This document shows, one piece after another, positions 17,663-26,564 of a stretch of 64,000 bases of DNA. Source of the stretch: Kistimonas asteriae (GTDB lineage Bacteria; Pseudomonadota; Gammaproteobacteria; Pseudomonadales; Endozoicomonadaceae); contig NZ_JAEVHF010000002.1 of the NCBI RefSeq assembly GCF_018263925.1, positions 372,001-436,000 on the forward strand, given 5' to 3'. The translations under genes and the position numbers were made by a program. The notes below the pieces were generated by a model. The model had not been told where the DNA came from. It did no database searches and saw nothing but the letters and a program-made list of their open reading frames with translations. Positions within the stretch are counted from its first letter, which is position 1, and every line of letters starts with the position of its first letter.

Positions 17663-20600
17663 ATGACCACGGAAACAGTGGCTGGCGATCAGGCTGGCCA
17701 AAAGCCCGAACTGGACGGCGTTGAACGCCCCGCCATCCGCTGGCTGGAAACCCTGGGCTATACCCATCTATCCGGCAGTGACGTCGGCCAGCAGCAGGAA
17801 CACCGGCACTTGCCACCCTTGTTGACCGATATCCTGCGTGACCGGCTGCTAGACCTGAACCCGTGGCTGGCAGACGTCAGCGGCGGTGTAGAAACAGCGT
17901 TGCGAGAAGTGCGTCAGTTCGGCGCGGGGTTCGCCTCTGCGGACAATCTGATGGCCGCCAACGAAGCGTTCTGGCAGAACGTCGTCCACCAGGGCAACCT
18001 TCAGGTGAAGGACGAACAGGGGCGTCTGCGCAGCCTGCGGTTCTTCAACCCGGATAAGGTCAGTGACAACCGCTTTCATGTGGTGGACCAGTACGTCGGC
18101 AGCAACAGCGAGGGCGATCTGTTCCGGCCTGACCTGCTGCTGTTCGTCAATGGCATCCCACTGGCGGTGATTGAGTGTAAGGCCAGCCATGTGAAAGTCA
18201 GCCAGGGCATCCGTCAGTTGCTGGCCTACCAGAACAGTCATCCCCGCCATTTTCTCTATAACCAGGTCTGTGTGGCTATCAACCGCAATGAGGCGCTGTA
18301 CGGGGCGATATTTACGCCGGAAGCCTTCTACCTGCGTTATCGGCTGGAACCCGCTGAGGAAGCCCAGGCTGCCGCCTTGCGCGGTGACGCACTGACCGAG
18401 CAGGACCGGTTGTTGTGGGCGTTGTTTGAACCGTCCCGGTTTCTGCAACTGGTCACCCATTTTGTCCTGTTTGAACTGGACGATGGCCGCACCATCAAGA
18501 AGCTGCCCCGTTACCAGCAGTGGCGGGCGGTCTGTAAAACCCTGACGCGGCTGACACGGGACGACCAGGGCGGCGTAGTCTGGCACACCCAGGGCAGTGG
18601 AAAATCCCTGACCATGGCGTACCTGGCGCGGTTGCTGCGCGCTGAAAGCACCGGGCTGGATAACCCCAGTATCCTGATTCTCACCGACCGCACCGACCTG
18701 GATCGGCAGATCAGCAACACCTTCCGCAATATTGGCCTGAGCCCGATGAAAGCGCCTTCTGTGGCGGGGCTGGAACAGATGCTGTCCAACGATTACGGCG
18801 GCATATTCACCAGCACGATCCAGAAGTTCCAGGAGCGGGACGGCAAGCCGCTGACGCCGCAGTCATCAGATGATGAAGAGGCTGAGAACGGGGGTAACCG
18901 TACCCGCGTCCGTCGTATTCACGACAATGGTCAGTTCTTTATCTGTGTCGATGAAAACGTCCGGTTTGGCGCACGGGATGAAGACGGTAACCCGGTGACC
19001 GCCAAGTGGGTCGAACAAAGCCGGGAAGCGGTGGATTTCCGGGTACTGAGTACCAAGCCCAACTTCTACGTTATGGTGGATGAAGCCCACCGGAGCCAGT
19101 ACGGGTTCCTGGCGGCGTTTATGCGCGCCAGTCTGCCCAAGGCAAAGTTTGTCGCCTTTACCGGTACGCCGATCTCGAAGAAGGACCGTAACACCCTGAG
19201 CGAATTCGGGGCCGGTGACTACATCGACACCTACCGGCTGGATGAAGCCGTGGCCGATGGCGCAACCCTGCCCATCAAGTACAAGGACGGGCTGAGCGAA
19301 CAGTTGGTCAGCGCGGAACTGGATCAGGCCTTCAAGGATCAGTTCGGTAAGGAAGACGATGCGCGGCAAGGCAAGCTGCGTCAGGCGTTGCTGAAAAAGC
19401 GGCGTACGGCGAAAGAACGAATCACCGAGAACAGTCGTCACCTGGTCGAGCATTTCCTGTCCAGCGTTAAAGCGCGGGGATTCAAGGGATTGCTGGTCTG
19501 TGATGGCCGTGACATGGCGGTGCGCTACAAAGACACCCTGGACGCCATCATGGCCGAACGGCAGGCAGCCGGGCTGGAGACCTTTGAAAGCCGGGTGGTC
19601 ATCTCTCTGGGCAGCATTACCGACAGCCGTACCGGAGTGGATCAGGCGCAGGCGGCGTCCGATGCGAATACCACTGTCCAGACCATTGAGGAACGGGTGC
19701 GGGCGGAACAAAAGGCAGGCAAGTCGCCGGTAGCCGTCCCTACGGATGAAATCCCGCAACTGGTCAACGAACTGTTCAAAAAGCCCTATGGCGATGAAGC
19801 GGAAAACACGGACCATGAAACCCGGTTCAACAATATCGGTCTGTTGATTGTTTCCGATATGCTGCTGACCGGCTGGGACGCCCCCATCGTCAACACCCTC
19901 TACCTGGACAAGCCGTTGAAGGAACACACGCTGCTTCAGGCTATCGCACGGGTGAACCGAACCCGCAAGGGAAAGAACGCCGGGTATATCATGGATTACT
20001 ACGGCATCGTGTCCGCACTGGATCAGGCGCTGGAAATCTACGGAGGCGACGTGAAGCCGGAACAGATATGGACGGACATCGACAGCGAACTGCCAAAGCT
20101 GGAAGCGGCGCTACAGAAAGTGCTGTCACTGCTGCCGAAAAAGCATGACATCCTGAAAGACCCGGAAGCGTACAAGGCCGACGCCGACCTGTGGCTCGAC
20201 CCGGACAAGCGGCTGGATGTCGTGGAAGACTTTATGGCGGCGTTTGCGGACTTCAACCGGCGACTGGACGTCGTACTGCCGGATGAGCGTGGTGCGCGCT
20301 ATAAGCCCTATTTCAAGACCCTGGGCGAGATCAAGATGGCGCTGCGTAACAAACTGCCGCAGGCGGCCTACAAAGGGCCGCTAAACCAACTGGAATCCGC
20401 CCTGTTACAGCAACTGCTGGACGACCATGTGGCAGCGGATGAAGTCCGTAGTCTGCTGTGTAAGGAAGTGTCCATCTTCGATACCCAGGAGATGGAACGG
20501 CTGAAGCGATTACAGGGCGCGGGCAGTATCGCACTGCGCAAGAAAAACCAGTTGAAGGAAATCATCCGTACCGGGCTACAGAAAAACCCCGGCTTTTACG

Positions 20601-21001
20601 GCAAACTTCAGGAAGAACTGGATCGACTGCTGGCGCAGGAAAAAGAACAGCGGGTCGAACAGGCGGAATTCCTGAAACAACTGGATATGTTCATCCAGCG
20701 TATCAACGAAAGGAAAGCGGGAGCCAGTAACGCCGGGTTTGAATCAGCGGCACAGGTGGGCGTGTTCGACTACCTTAACGCCGAAGTGGGCGAAGCAGCC
20801 GCCCGGCAATGGACGTCGACGCTGTTTGCCGACGACATGCTGAGTACCATTCTGGCCAGCCCGATCTGGAAAGAGAAAAAGGAAATTCACCAGGATATGC
20901 AAAAACAGATACGCAAGACCTTCAAGGGACTGGCAAGCTGGGACCTGAAAGCCAGCCGTCAGCACAGTGCGGCGCTGTTCGACATTCTTATGAATAACTG
21001 A
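17663..21001 (+). CDS. hsdR: type I restriction-modification, endonuclease/translocase subunit
   Basis: 1112 residues. Order: PD-(D/E)xK nuclease (RPDLLLFVNGIPLAVIECKAS, near 154-174), two RecA-like motor lobes (Walker A HTQGSGKS near 310; DEAH as VMVDEAHRSQYG near 472; FTGTPI; lobe 2 LLTGWDAP and QAIARVNRTRKGK), then a helical C-terminal domain. It cuts unmethylated DNA after ATP-driven translocation. All key motifs are intact. GGAA before the ATG supports the start, 16 bp after hsdS. Confidence 0.96.
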   Translation: MTTETVAGDQAGQKPELDGVERPAIRWLETLGYTHLSGSDVGQQQEHRHLPPLLTDILRDRLLDLNPWLADVSGGVETALREVRQFGAGFASADNLMAANEAFWQNVVHQGNLQVKDEQGRLRSLRFFNPDKVSDNRFHVVDQYVGSNSEGDLFRPDLLLFVNGIPLAVIECKASHVKVSQGIRQLLAYQNSHPRHFLYNQVCVAINRNEALYGAIFTPEAFYLRYRLEPAEEAQAAALRGDALTEQDRLLWALFEPSRFLQLVTHFVLFELDDGRTIKKLPRYQQWRAVCKTLTRLTRDDQGGVVWHTQGSGKSLTMAYLARLLRAESTGLDNPSILILTDRTDLDRQISNTFRNIGLSPMKAPSVAGLEQMLSNDYGGIFTSTIQKFQERDGKPLTPQSSDDEEAENGGNRTRVRRIHDNGQFFICVDENVRFGARDEDGNPVTAKWVEQSREAVDFRVLSTKPNFYVMVDEAHRSQYGFLAAFMRASLPKAKFVAFTGTPISKKDRNTLSEFGAGDYIDTYRLDEAVADGATLPIKYKDGLSEQLVSAELDQAFKDQFGKEDDARQGKLRQALLKKRRTAKERITENSRHLVEHFLSSVKARGFKGLLVCDGRDMAVRYKDTLDAIMAERQAAGLETFESRVVISLGSITDSRTGVDQAQAASDANTTVQTIEERVRAEQKAGKSPVAVPTDEIPQLVNELFKKPYGDEAENTDHETRFNNIGLLIVSDMLLTGWDAPIVNTLYLDKPLKEHTLLQAIARVNRTRKGKNAGYIMDYYGIVSALDQALEIYGGDVKPEQIWTDIDSELPKLEAALQKVLSLLPKKHDILKDPEAYKADADLWLDPDKRLDVVEDFMAAFADFNRRLDVVLPDERGARYKPYFKTLGEIKMALRNKLPQAAYKGPLNQLESALLQQLLDDHVAADEVRSLLCKEVSIFDTQEMERLKRLQGAGSIALRKKNQLKEIIRTGLQKNPGFYGKLQEELDRLLAQEKEQRVEQAEFLKQLDMFIQRINERKAGASNAGFESAAQVGVFDYLNAEVGEAAARQWTSTLFADDMLSTILASPIWKEKKEIHQDMQKQIRKTFKGLASWDLKASRQHSAALFDILMNN

Positions 21002-21011
21002 TGAACGCCTG

Positions 21012-21713
21012 ATGCCAGTCTACCAGTACGGCGCAACAGCGATTCATTGGGAGTTCAGCGAAGAGCCGAACCTGAAACATCACTATGTCACGATAGAACG
21101 CGGCCAGCCGGTGCTACTGCGAGGTCCTGCCGTGTCCGATGATGACAAGGTGACGCTGATTCGTAACCGGGCACGGTGGATCAGGGAACGGCTGAAGGAA
21201 GTGAACCGGCCACTGAAGGATACCTATGTCACCGGCAGTCGCCTGCTGTATCGGGGACGCTGGTATTACTGCCAGGTCACCCCGGCGCTGGAACAACGCA
21301 AGGCCATCATCAGCTTCAACCATAGCCGGTTCCTGGTTCAGTCGCCGGAAGGGGACAGCCTGTCACGTCCGCTGCTGGAAGACGCCAGGGAGGTGTTTTT
21401 CCGCGACCGGGCAAAGGACAAGCTGTTCCCCCGAATTCGCTACTGGGAACGCCAGACCGGCCTTGAAGCCCGTGGCGCGCGCCTGTTCAAATTTCCTAGC
21501 CGGTGGGCCAGTTGCTCGGAACAGAACATCCTTGAATTTCATCCGCAGTGTATGGAATTTTCACCGGCTGTGCTGGATTATGTGATTGTCCATGAACTGT
21601 GCCATACCGTCGAAAAGCATCACGACAGCGCTTTCTGGACACTGGTGGCGCGTCATTACCCGGACTGGGAACGGTGTCATGCGGAAGTGGAACGGATGGG
21701 GTTGGATGTGTGA
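21012..21713 (+). CDS. YgjP-like zinc metalloprotease
   Basis: 233 residues. The C-terminal half has the zinc site: VIVHELCHTVEKHHDSAFW (HExxH near residue 193, followed by a third His and W), and the family's KLFPRIRYWERQTGLEARGARLFKFPSRWASCS. These DUF45/YgjP proteins are often encoded directly after hsdR, as here (10 bp), but their role in restriction systems is not settled. The frame is intact. Confidence 0.88.
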   Translation: MPVYQYGATAIHWEFSEEPNLKHHYVTIERGQPVLLRGPAVSDDDKVTLIRNRARWIRERLKEVNRPLKDTYVTGSRLLYRGRWYYCQVTPALEQRKAIISFNHSRFLVQSPEGDSLSRPLLEDAREVFFRDRAKDKLFPRIRYWERQTGLEARGARLFKFPSRWASCSEQNILEFHPQCMEFSPAVLDYVIVHELCHTVEKHHDSAFWTLVARHYPDWERCHAEVERMGLDV

Positions 21714-21727
21714 ATAAGGAAAACAAC

Positions 21728-22381
21728 ATGACGGTGCCGCCCAAGGTTCGCCTTTTCCGGCTAACCCATATTGATAATCTGGACACCTTACTGAGGCGTG
21801 AAGCCCTTCATGCGCCGTTACACACGCCTCATGATGGCCTACCCTATCGCACGATTCATGACGCCAGTATCCAGGAAAAACGATACCAGCGGTCAATTCC
21901 TTGTGGCCCCAGCGGTGTTATTCATGACTACCTGCCGTTTTACCTCGGCCCGCTTTCGCCCATGCTGTATAAGCTCGGTAAAGGTGGTGTTGAAGGCTAT
22001 GACGAAGGTGAAGAGCCACTGATCTACTTGATCGCTAGGGCTGAAGAAGTGGCTTCGCGTAACATGGGGTTTGTATTTTCAGATGGGCACGGTATCGCTG
22101 CCTTCACCCAATGGTTTGATACTCTGGACAGTCTAGGCAAGCTGGACTGGCCCGTCATTCTTGGGCGTGTCTGGGCAGATACCACTGAGGACAATGACCG
22201 TAAGCGCCGTAAACAAGCCGAGTTTCTTATTCATAAGTCTTTGCCATGGGATATGATTCAGGGCATAGCGGTATTGAACGAAATCATGGCAGACAAGGTC
22301 AAAGCCATACTGGCGCAATTTCCGGATTTACATCACCCGCCGGTTCATCCAGTGCCACAATGGTATTATCAGGGAGGCTAA
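21728..22381 (+). CDS. darT: DarT-type DNA ADP-ribosyltransferase toxin
   Basis: 217 residues from the ATG preceded by AAGGAAA (the frame is open further upstream inside the YgjP gene, which is not coding). It matches DarT (DUF4433): LFRLTHIDNLDTLLRREAL at the N-terminus (NAD-binding side), the Arg segment EKRYQRSIPCGPSG, the signature IHDYLPFYLGPLSPML, and the catalytic Glu in RKQAEFLIHKSLP. DarT links ADP-ribose to thymidine in single-stranded DNA and blocks replication, including that of phages. darG follows after 1 bp. Confidence 0.9.
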   Translation: MTVPPKVRLFRLTHIDNLDTLLRREALHAPLHTPHDGLPYRTIHDASIQEKRYQRSIPCGPSGVIHDYLPFYLGPLSPMLYKLGKGGVEGYDEGEEPLIYLIARAEEVASRNMGFVFSDGHGIAAFTQWFDTLDSLGKLDWPVILGRVWADTTEDNDRKRRKQAEFLIHKSLPWDMIQGIAVLNEIMADKVKAILAQFPDLHHPPVHPVPQWYYQGG

Positions 22382-22382
22382 C

Positions 22383-23399
22383 ATGATTAAAAAAGCATCA
22401 GGGAATCTGCTCAGTGCTAACGTGGAAGCGCTGGTTAATACTGTGAATTGTGTTGGCTATATGGGCAAAGGGATCGCACTTCAGTTCAAGAAAAAGTTTC
22501 CTCACAACTATGATGCTTACCACAAAGCCTGTAAGGCTGGTGAAGTTGTGCCGGGTAAAATGAACGTGTTCGAAACCGGCGGAATGATTAATCCCCGTTA
22601 TATCATCAACTTTCCCACCAAGCGGCACTGGCGGAACCCGTCACGTATGGAGGATGTGGAAAGCGGGCTGGTGGCGCTGATTGATGTCATCAAGCAATAC
22701 GGCATACGCAGTATTGCCATTCCTCCGCTTGGTTGTGGTTTGGGTGGACTGGACTGGAACGAGATAAAACCACGCATTGAGCAGGCGTTCAGCGAACTGA
22801 CGGACGTTGAGGTTTACCTGTATGAACCAAAAGGTGCCCCTGCGGCCAAAGATCAGCCGGTCAACACCAAAAAGCCAAAGATGACTCGTGCCCGCGCACT
22901 GCTGATCATGCTGATGGATCAGTATAAACAGCTTGATTATGCTCTGACGCTGCTTGAAATACACAAGCTGGCGTATTTCCTTGAGGCTAAAGGGGAGCCG
23001 TTGAAACTTGATTATGTAAGACACATTTACGGCCCATATGCCAAAAAGCTCAGGCATGTTCTGACAAGGATTGAGGGTCATTACATTCGCGGTTTTGGCG
23101 ATAACGAAAACCCTAATCAGGAAATTGAATTATTAGATGGCGCAATTGATGAAGCCAAGGCATACATCGGTAGCGATGAGGATGCGCAACAGCGCCTGAG
23201 TAGTGTGGCCAAGCTGATTGAAGGATTTGAAACACCGTATGGCATGGAGCTACTGGCGTCCGTCCACTGGCTGGCAGATAAAGAACACATTGATTCAGAA
23301 GATGACATGGCCAGGGAGTTGGAAAACTGGTCGGATCGCAAAGCTCGGATGTTTAGTTCTTACCAAGTCAAAACCGCCATGGCGCAGTTGCGTCAATGA
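22383..23399 (+). CDS. darG: DarG antitoxin, macrodomain DNA ADP-ribosylglycohydrolase
   Basis: 338 residues. The macrodomain covers about 1-155: GNLLSANVEALVNTVNCVGYMGKGIALQFKK (ADP-ribose loop, with the catalytic-type K) and IAIPPLGCGLGGLDW. The C-terminal domain (about 165-338, LEIHKLAYFLEAKGEPL...YGPYAKKL) is of the DUF4065-like kind that binds DarT in DarTG systems. DarG strips ADP-ribose from DNA and also holds the toxin. GGAGG 6 bp before the ATG and near-zero spacing to darT fit a toxin-antitoxin operon. Confidence 0.93.
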   Translation: MIKKASGNLLSANVEALVNTVNCVGYMGKGIALQFKKKFPHNYDAYHKACKAGEVVPGKMNVFETGGMINPRYIINFPTKRHWRNPSRMEDVESGLVALIDVIKQYGIRSIAIPPLGCGLGGLDWNEIKPRIEQAFSELTDVEVYLYEPKGAPAAKDQPVNTKKPKMTRARALLIMLMDQYKQLDYALTLLEIHKLAYFLEAKGEPLKLDYVRHIYGPYAKKLRHVLTRIEGHYIRGFGDNENPNQEIELLDGAIDEAKAYIGSDEDAQQRLSSVAKLIEGFETPYGMELLASVHWLADKEHIDSEDDMARELENWSDRKARMFSSYQVKTAMAQLRQ

Positions 23400-23453
23400 A
23401 ACCGGTGTCTTTTCATCATACGATCATGTTTTTTCGTATGGAAGACATCGGAC

Positions 23454-24047
23454 ATGCCAAGTATCAGGGATCAAAAGTTACTGTACCACTTAACCTGCCG
23501 CGACAATTTAGGCAGTATTCTTGAGTCTGGTCTTCTACCACGCAACAGCCTTCCAAGCGGTGGCTTCGATGATATAGCAGACCCTGAAATTATATGTTCC
23601 CGTAGTCGAATGGAACTGGCTGATTATGTTCCCTTTCATTTTTTTGCCAGAAACCCGTTTGACGGCAATGTTCAGACATCGTCATCAAATACTGGCAAGC
23701 GCTTTATCTTGATTGCTGTACGTAGGGATATGGCTCAAGCCAATGGCTGGAAAATCATCCCACGTCATCCATTGGCATTCCCTGAACCCAAAATTATGGA
23801 CTATGACGATGGAATGAATACGATTGACTGGGATGCCATGGAGAAGCGAGATTACCAAGAGGCACATTCGAAAAGCGTCTGTATGGCAGAATGCCTTTCG
23901 CCAAGTGTAGTGCCAGTAGAAAAGTTCTTCTCTATCTATGTAAAAGACGAGAATGACCAAGAATATGTTCAGCAATTCAAAGATATGCGGAAAGCAGCAT
24001 TTCATATCAACATTAATGCTGGCATGTTCAATACCAGTGAGACATAA
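23454..24047 (+). CDS. second DarT-like protein (DUF4433 family)
   Basis: 197 residues. It shows the same family order as darT but with low identity: LLYHLTCRDNLGSILESGLLPRN, Arg-containing CSRSRMELADYVPFHFFARNPFDG (compare HDYLPFYLGPLSP), FILIAVRR, and the catalytic-type Glu in MAECLSPSVVPVEKFFSIYV. The core Arg and Glu positions are both present, so it may be an active ADP-ribosyltransferase. It lies 54 bp after darG with its own GGAAG ribosome-binding site. Whether DarG neutralises it is unknown. Confidence 0.75.
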   Translation: MPSIRDQKLLYHLTCRDNLGSILESGLLPRNSLPSGGFDDIADPEIICSRSRMELADYVPFHFFARNPFDGNVQTSSSNTGKRFILIAVRRDMAQANGWKIIPRHPLAFPEPKIMDYDDGMNTIDWDAMEKRDYQEAHSKSVCMAECLSPSVVPVEKFFSIYVKDENDQEYVQQFKDMRKAAFHININAGMFNTSET

Positions 24048-24074
24048 CAGCTAACCACGAGGCTAAAAGTGCGA

Positions 24075-24107
24075 TTGCCCGTCTATGTTTTTCAACATAA
24101 CGGGCAA
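24075..24107 (+). terminator. hairpin after the darT-like gene
   Basis: TTGCCCGT / ACGGGCAA with inner TATGTT / AACATA pairing, 28 bp after the stop, followed by ATGTATTTTTATG. A strong stem with a loose T-run; the likely end of the defence operon. Confidence 0.55.
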
Positions 24108-24184
24108 ATGTATTTTTATGCATGCGATATTTAGGATATTCCGGATGCTGCAATTATGAGCTTCTATAGCTGTCTGTATCGGAT

Positions 24185-24280
24185 GTCTGAAAAGAAGCCC
24201 CCGTTGGGATTTCTGGGACAAGCAACCATTCCAATGAAATAGCTGACGTAGTGATCCAGCCTGCAACGGGGGCTACATGA
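24185..24280 (-). ncRNA. candidate structured small RNA A
   Basis: A perfect 11-bp inverted repeat (AGCCCCCGTTG type, 24264-24274 with 24196-24206) encloses 57 nt. Read on the minus strand, the 3' arm CAACGGGGGCT runs into TCTTTTC, like an intrinsic terminator whose 5' arm is the start of the RNA. TATCAT just upstream (about 24283) could be a -10. No ORF is present. It could instead be a MITE-like unit, but no target duplication is seen. The region 24048-24515 holds no gene otherwise. Confidence 0.35.
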
Positions 24281-24450
24281 TAGACCTGCCAAAATTCAAA
24301 GCGTTCAATGTTTACGGATTACCCGAAGACTGAACTGTCAAAAGAAACAGCCATCGATAGCTGTGTCCACATGAGTGTACTTCCTTTACACGTCCTGCTG
24401 GTGCTGTAAGTCCTTGATCTACCGTGTCCAAGAAAGTCCTGAACTGATTT

Positions 24451-24467
24451 TTAGACACGTTGTCTAA
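24451..24467. promoter_or_regulatory. inverted repeat upstream of the serine recombinase
   Basis: TTAGACA-cgt-TGTCTAA, perfect 7+7 with a 3-bp spacer, 48 bp before the recombinase start; AGGTCTAGG follows. Possible recombinase binding or res-type site, or operator. Confidence 0.4.
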
Positions 24468-24515
24468 TTAGGTCTAGGCTTTTATTTACATGGATGAAGA
24501 AAAAGGAGTATCGCC

Positions 24516-25067
24516 ATGAATGGACAGCACGTCGGCTATGTCAGGGTCAGCAGCCTTGACCAGAACACAGAACGCCAGCTTGATGGAATTACGCTGGATA
24601 TACGCTTCGAAGAACACTGTAGCGGCAAAGATACCAAACGCCCCCAGCTACAGGCCTGCCTTAACCATCTTCGCCGTGGTGACACGCTACACGTCCACTC
24701 CATTGACCGCCTTGCCCGTAACCTGAAAGACCTGCAATCCCTGGTCGAAGACCTGACAGAGCGCGGTATAACCATTCAGTTTCACAAAGAGAACCTGACG
24801 TTCACCGGATCAGAAAACCCCATGCAACGGCTTATGCTGCAAATGATGGGGGCCTTTGCTGAATTCGAACGCAGCATGATTCGGGAACGACAGCGTGAAG
24901 GGATAGCTGCTGCCAAGAAACGGGGTAAGAAAATTGGTGCCAGCCCTAAGCTGTCAAAGCAGCAGATCGCCACCGTGAAAAAGCGGATCAAGGCGGGCGA
25001 ATCCAAGAAAGCACTTGCGACAGAGTACGGTGTCAGCCGCCAGACAATATACAACATGATCAACTAA
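24516..25067 (+). CDS. serine recombinase, resolvase/invertase family
   Basis: 183 residues. Catalytic domain 1-140: VGYVRVSSLDQNTERQLDG with the nucleophile Ser near residue 12-13, HVHSIDRLARNLKDLQ (Arg pair) and MMGAFAEFERSMIRERQREGI. The C-terminal HTH is KKALATEYGVSRQTIYNMI. Size and order match Tn3-type resolvases and Pin invertases. In the island it could resolve multimers or invert a segment; no obvious invertible gene lies next to it. Confidence 0.93.
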   Translation: MNGQHVGYVRVSSLDQNTERQLDGITLDIRFEEHCSGKDTKRPQLQACLNHLRRGDTLHVHSIDRLARNLKDLQSLVEDLTERGITIQFHKENLTFTGSENPMQRLMLQMMGAFAEFERSMIRERQREGIAAAKKRGKKIGASPKLSKQQIATVKKRIKAGESKKALATEYGVSRQTIYNMIN

Positions 25068-25088
25068 CAACAGCCTGGAAACACGGCT

Positions 25089-25124
25089 TAAAAGTGTCCC
25101 TTTTTTTATAGAGGTACAGAAACT
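25089..25124. repeat. 36-bp direct repeat, copy 1
   Basis: TAAAAGTGTCCC then seven T, ATAG, ending in CAGAAACT. It matches copy 2 (25250-25285) at 33 of 36 positions. The copies are 161 bp apart in the gap after the serine recombinase. Confidence 0.7.
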
Positions 25125-25249
25125 ATTTTTCTGGCCAGTTGGACAGCGTTTATTTATACGGCAAAGGGACTGTATTTTCCCTGTATTGGGCGGTCATGGG
25201 CAGCCATGCTGGTCAGTCTACAGGGCATCATACTTGTTGTTTTAGTGAG

Positions 25250-25285
25250 TAAAAGTGTCCCTTTTTTTATAGTGTTCCAGAAACT
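25250..25285. repeat. 36-bp direct repeat, copy 2
   Basis: Second copy of the repeat at 25089-25124, 60 bp beyond the end of the rusA gene. The 125 bp between copies contain no gene. Possible recombinase binding sites or remnants of a small duplication. Confidence 0.7.
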
Positions 25286-25344
25286 CGATTTACCAAGGGG
25301 TATAAACCGTTCATTTTGCACTCATGACACCCGTTTCCTGGCAG

Positions 25345-25830
25345 TTAATGAACTGGCCAACACCACATCATGACAAACGGATCAGGGCCATAGCATTTGA
25401 TACAACGTCCATCGACTACCTGTTTGTCATCCTGCCACCAGACACCATTCATCGCGTCACAGTAAAGCTTTGCCAGATTATCAAAGTCTGGCGCTACTGC
25501 CGGACGAATATCCCCAGCCAGTGCCGCCTTTCGCTTTCTCTTTGTCCAGCTTAACGGTATTGGCATAACAGTCAGCATTTCAACTGCGACAGGCCCTTCA
25601 AGCCTTTTACAGCCCGTCTGGCTAACAACAATTGCGCGGGCATACTCTTCGGCCAAGGCTGTCTTTGACGGCGTGTAGGTGCGCCCTTTACGTGAAAAGC
25701 GTGGACGACTTTTTCCTACTGGTACGCCTGGAATAACAGCAACTAACGCAGCGTCACTGTTAGTGCCATTCAAGCAATCAATCACTGTGCCCGGTACTCC
25801 CTGTAAACGGGACTGGATGTCATATTCCAT
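25345..25830 (-). CDS. rusA: RusA-type Holliday junction resolvase
   Basis: 161 residues. The RusA signature is clear: PGVPVGKSRPRFSRKGRTYTP near the N-terminus and APDFDNLAKLYCDAMNGVWWQDDKQVVD, with the catalytic acidic residues of the D-x-DNL-K...D...DD pattern. RusA enzymes, usually phage-derived, cut four-way junctions. GGGAG before the ATG supports the start. It is antiparallel to the recombinase gene and consistent with phage-like ancestry of the island. Confidence 0.88.
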   Translation of the reverse strand: MEYDIQSRLQGVPGTVIDCLNGTNSDAALVAVIPGVPVGKSRPRFSRKGRTYTPSKTALAEEYARAIVVSQTGCKRLEGPVAVEMLTVMPIPLSWTKRKRKAALAGDIRPAVAPDFDNLAKLYCDAMNGVWWQDDKQVVDGRCIKCYGPDPFVMMWCWPVH

Positions 25831-26564
25831 ATGGCGACTCCCTGTGAAATGTAAATTTCCATGTCCTAAAGCTGGCGTTATTTATTTTTCGTTAATGTTG
25901 AACTGCAAGAGGACTACGCTAAAAAGCAAAGCAATATTGAGTGCGATTTTGTTGTGTGTTCCCTAATGAGCTACCGCAACTGATCATTGGTTTTTTGGAC
26001 ACACGCTCAGTGTAAATGTCTCTATGACACTAATGAAGAATGATTGCTTTTGCTGCGTAATAATGTCTTTTGAATAGGGTGTATTCAGTTATGGGAGTAC
26101 GCCAGGAAGCATGACGTCTAATGTCTGAAGAGCCAGTCCAAACAACGCTAGTAGCAAGATAATACCATATAGGTGATGGAGCAGTTTGTTCATGATTGTG
26201 AATGAAAACTGGCTTCTGTCTGTTTATGGAAATGTGTAAAAAAATAAGACCCTGCGGGCTTCGATGGCGATCATCCGCATAACCCATTAGTGGTTACCGA
26301 TGTTTCCCTCCATCCCACAACAGGGTCTTACGAATATGTAGACCGGAATAGAATAAAATCGTTCCATCTGTCATAAGAAGGCTTGCTTTAAATGGCTTGT
26401 GATAGCTTAGAAAGGTATCAAAACCATTGAACGGTTGAACCATGAAGCCTACTATGCCGCGCTAAATGTGTAGTCATACTTGTTCAATAACAGGGCCGCT
26501 AGTCAGATAGTGATTGAGCGGGCAGCTGTTGTTCCATGTTGTAACTCATTGCTTGGTAGTTATC
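25831..26564. other. gene-poor stretch of the island
   Basis: 734 bp, AT-rich, with stop codons in all likely frames. The only structure I see is the candidate RNA B. An 85-codon minus-strand frame at 26030-26287 overlaps that hairpin and lacks a ribosome-binding site, so it was not called. Confidence 0.5.
26238..26332 (-). ncRNA. candidate structured small RNA B
   Basis: A perfect 10-bp inverted repeat (TAAGACCCTG / CAGGGTCTTA, 26321-26330 with 26245-26254) encloses 66 nt. On the minus strand the 3' arm CAGGGTCTTA runs directly into a T-run, a good intrinsic terminator shape. The inner part can form GTAACC-actaat-GGGTTA and a small GATG/CATC hairpin. The plan is the same as candidate A, with no obvious sequence identity. 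No family was recognised; a phage-type antisense RNA is one possibility. Confidence 0.4.

Noticed and set aside
18866..19927. 353-codon open frame antisense to hsdR
   Set aside because: Shadow of the GC-rich hsdR frame with no domain or ribosome-binding site.
26030..26287. 85-codon minus-strand frame
   Set aside because: Overlaps the structured RNA candidate B and has no ribosome-binding site or family features.
24196..26330. attC-like integron sites at the two hairpins
   Set aside because: The RYYYAAC/GTTRRRY ends are in the wrong order and there is no integron integrase or cassette array.
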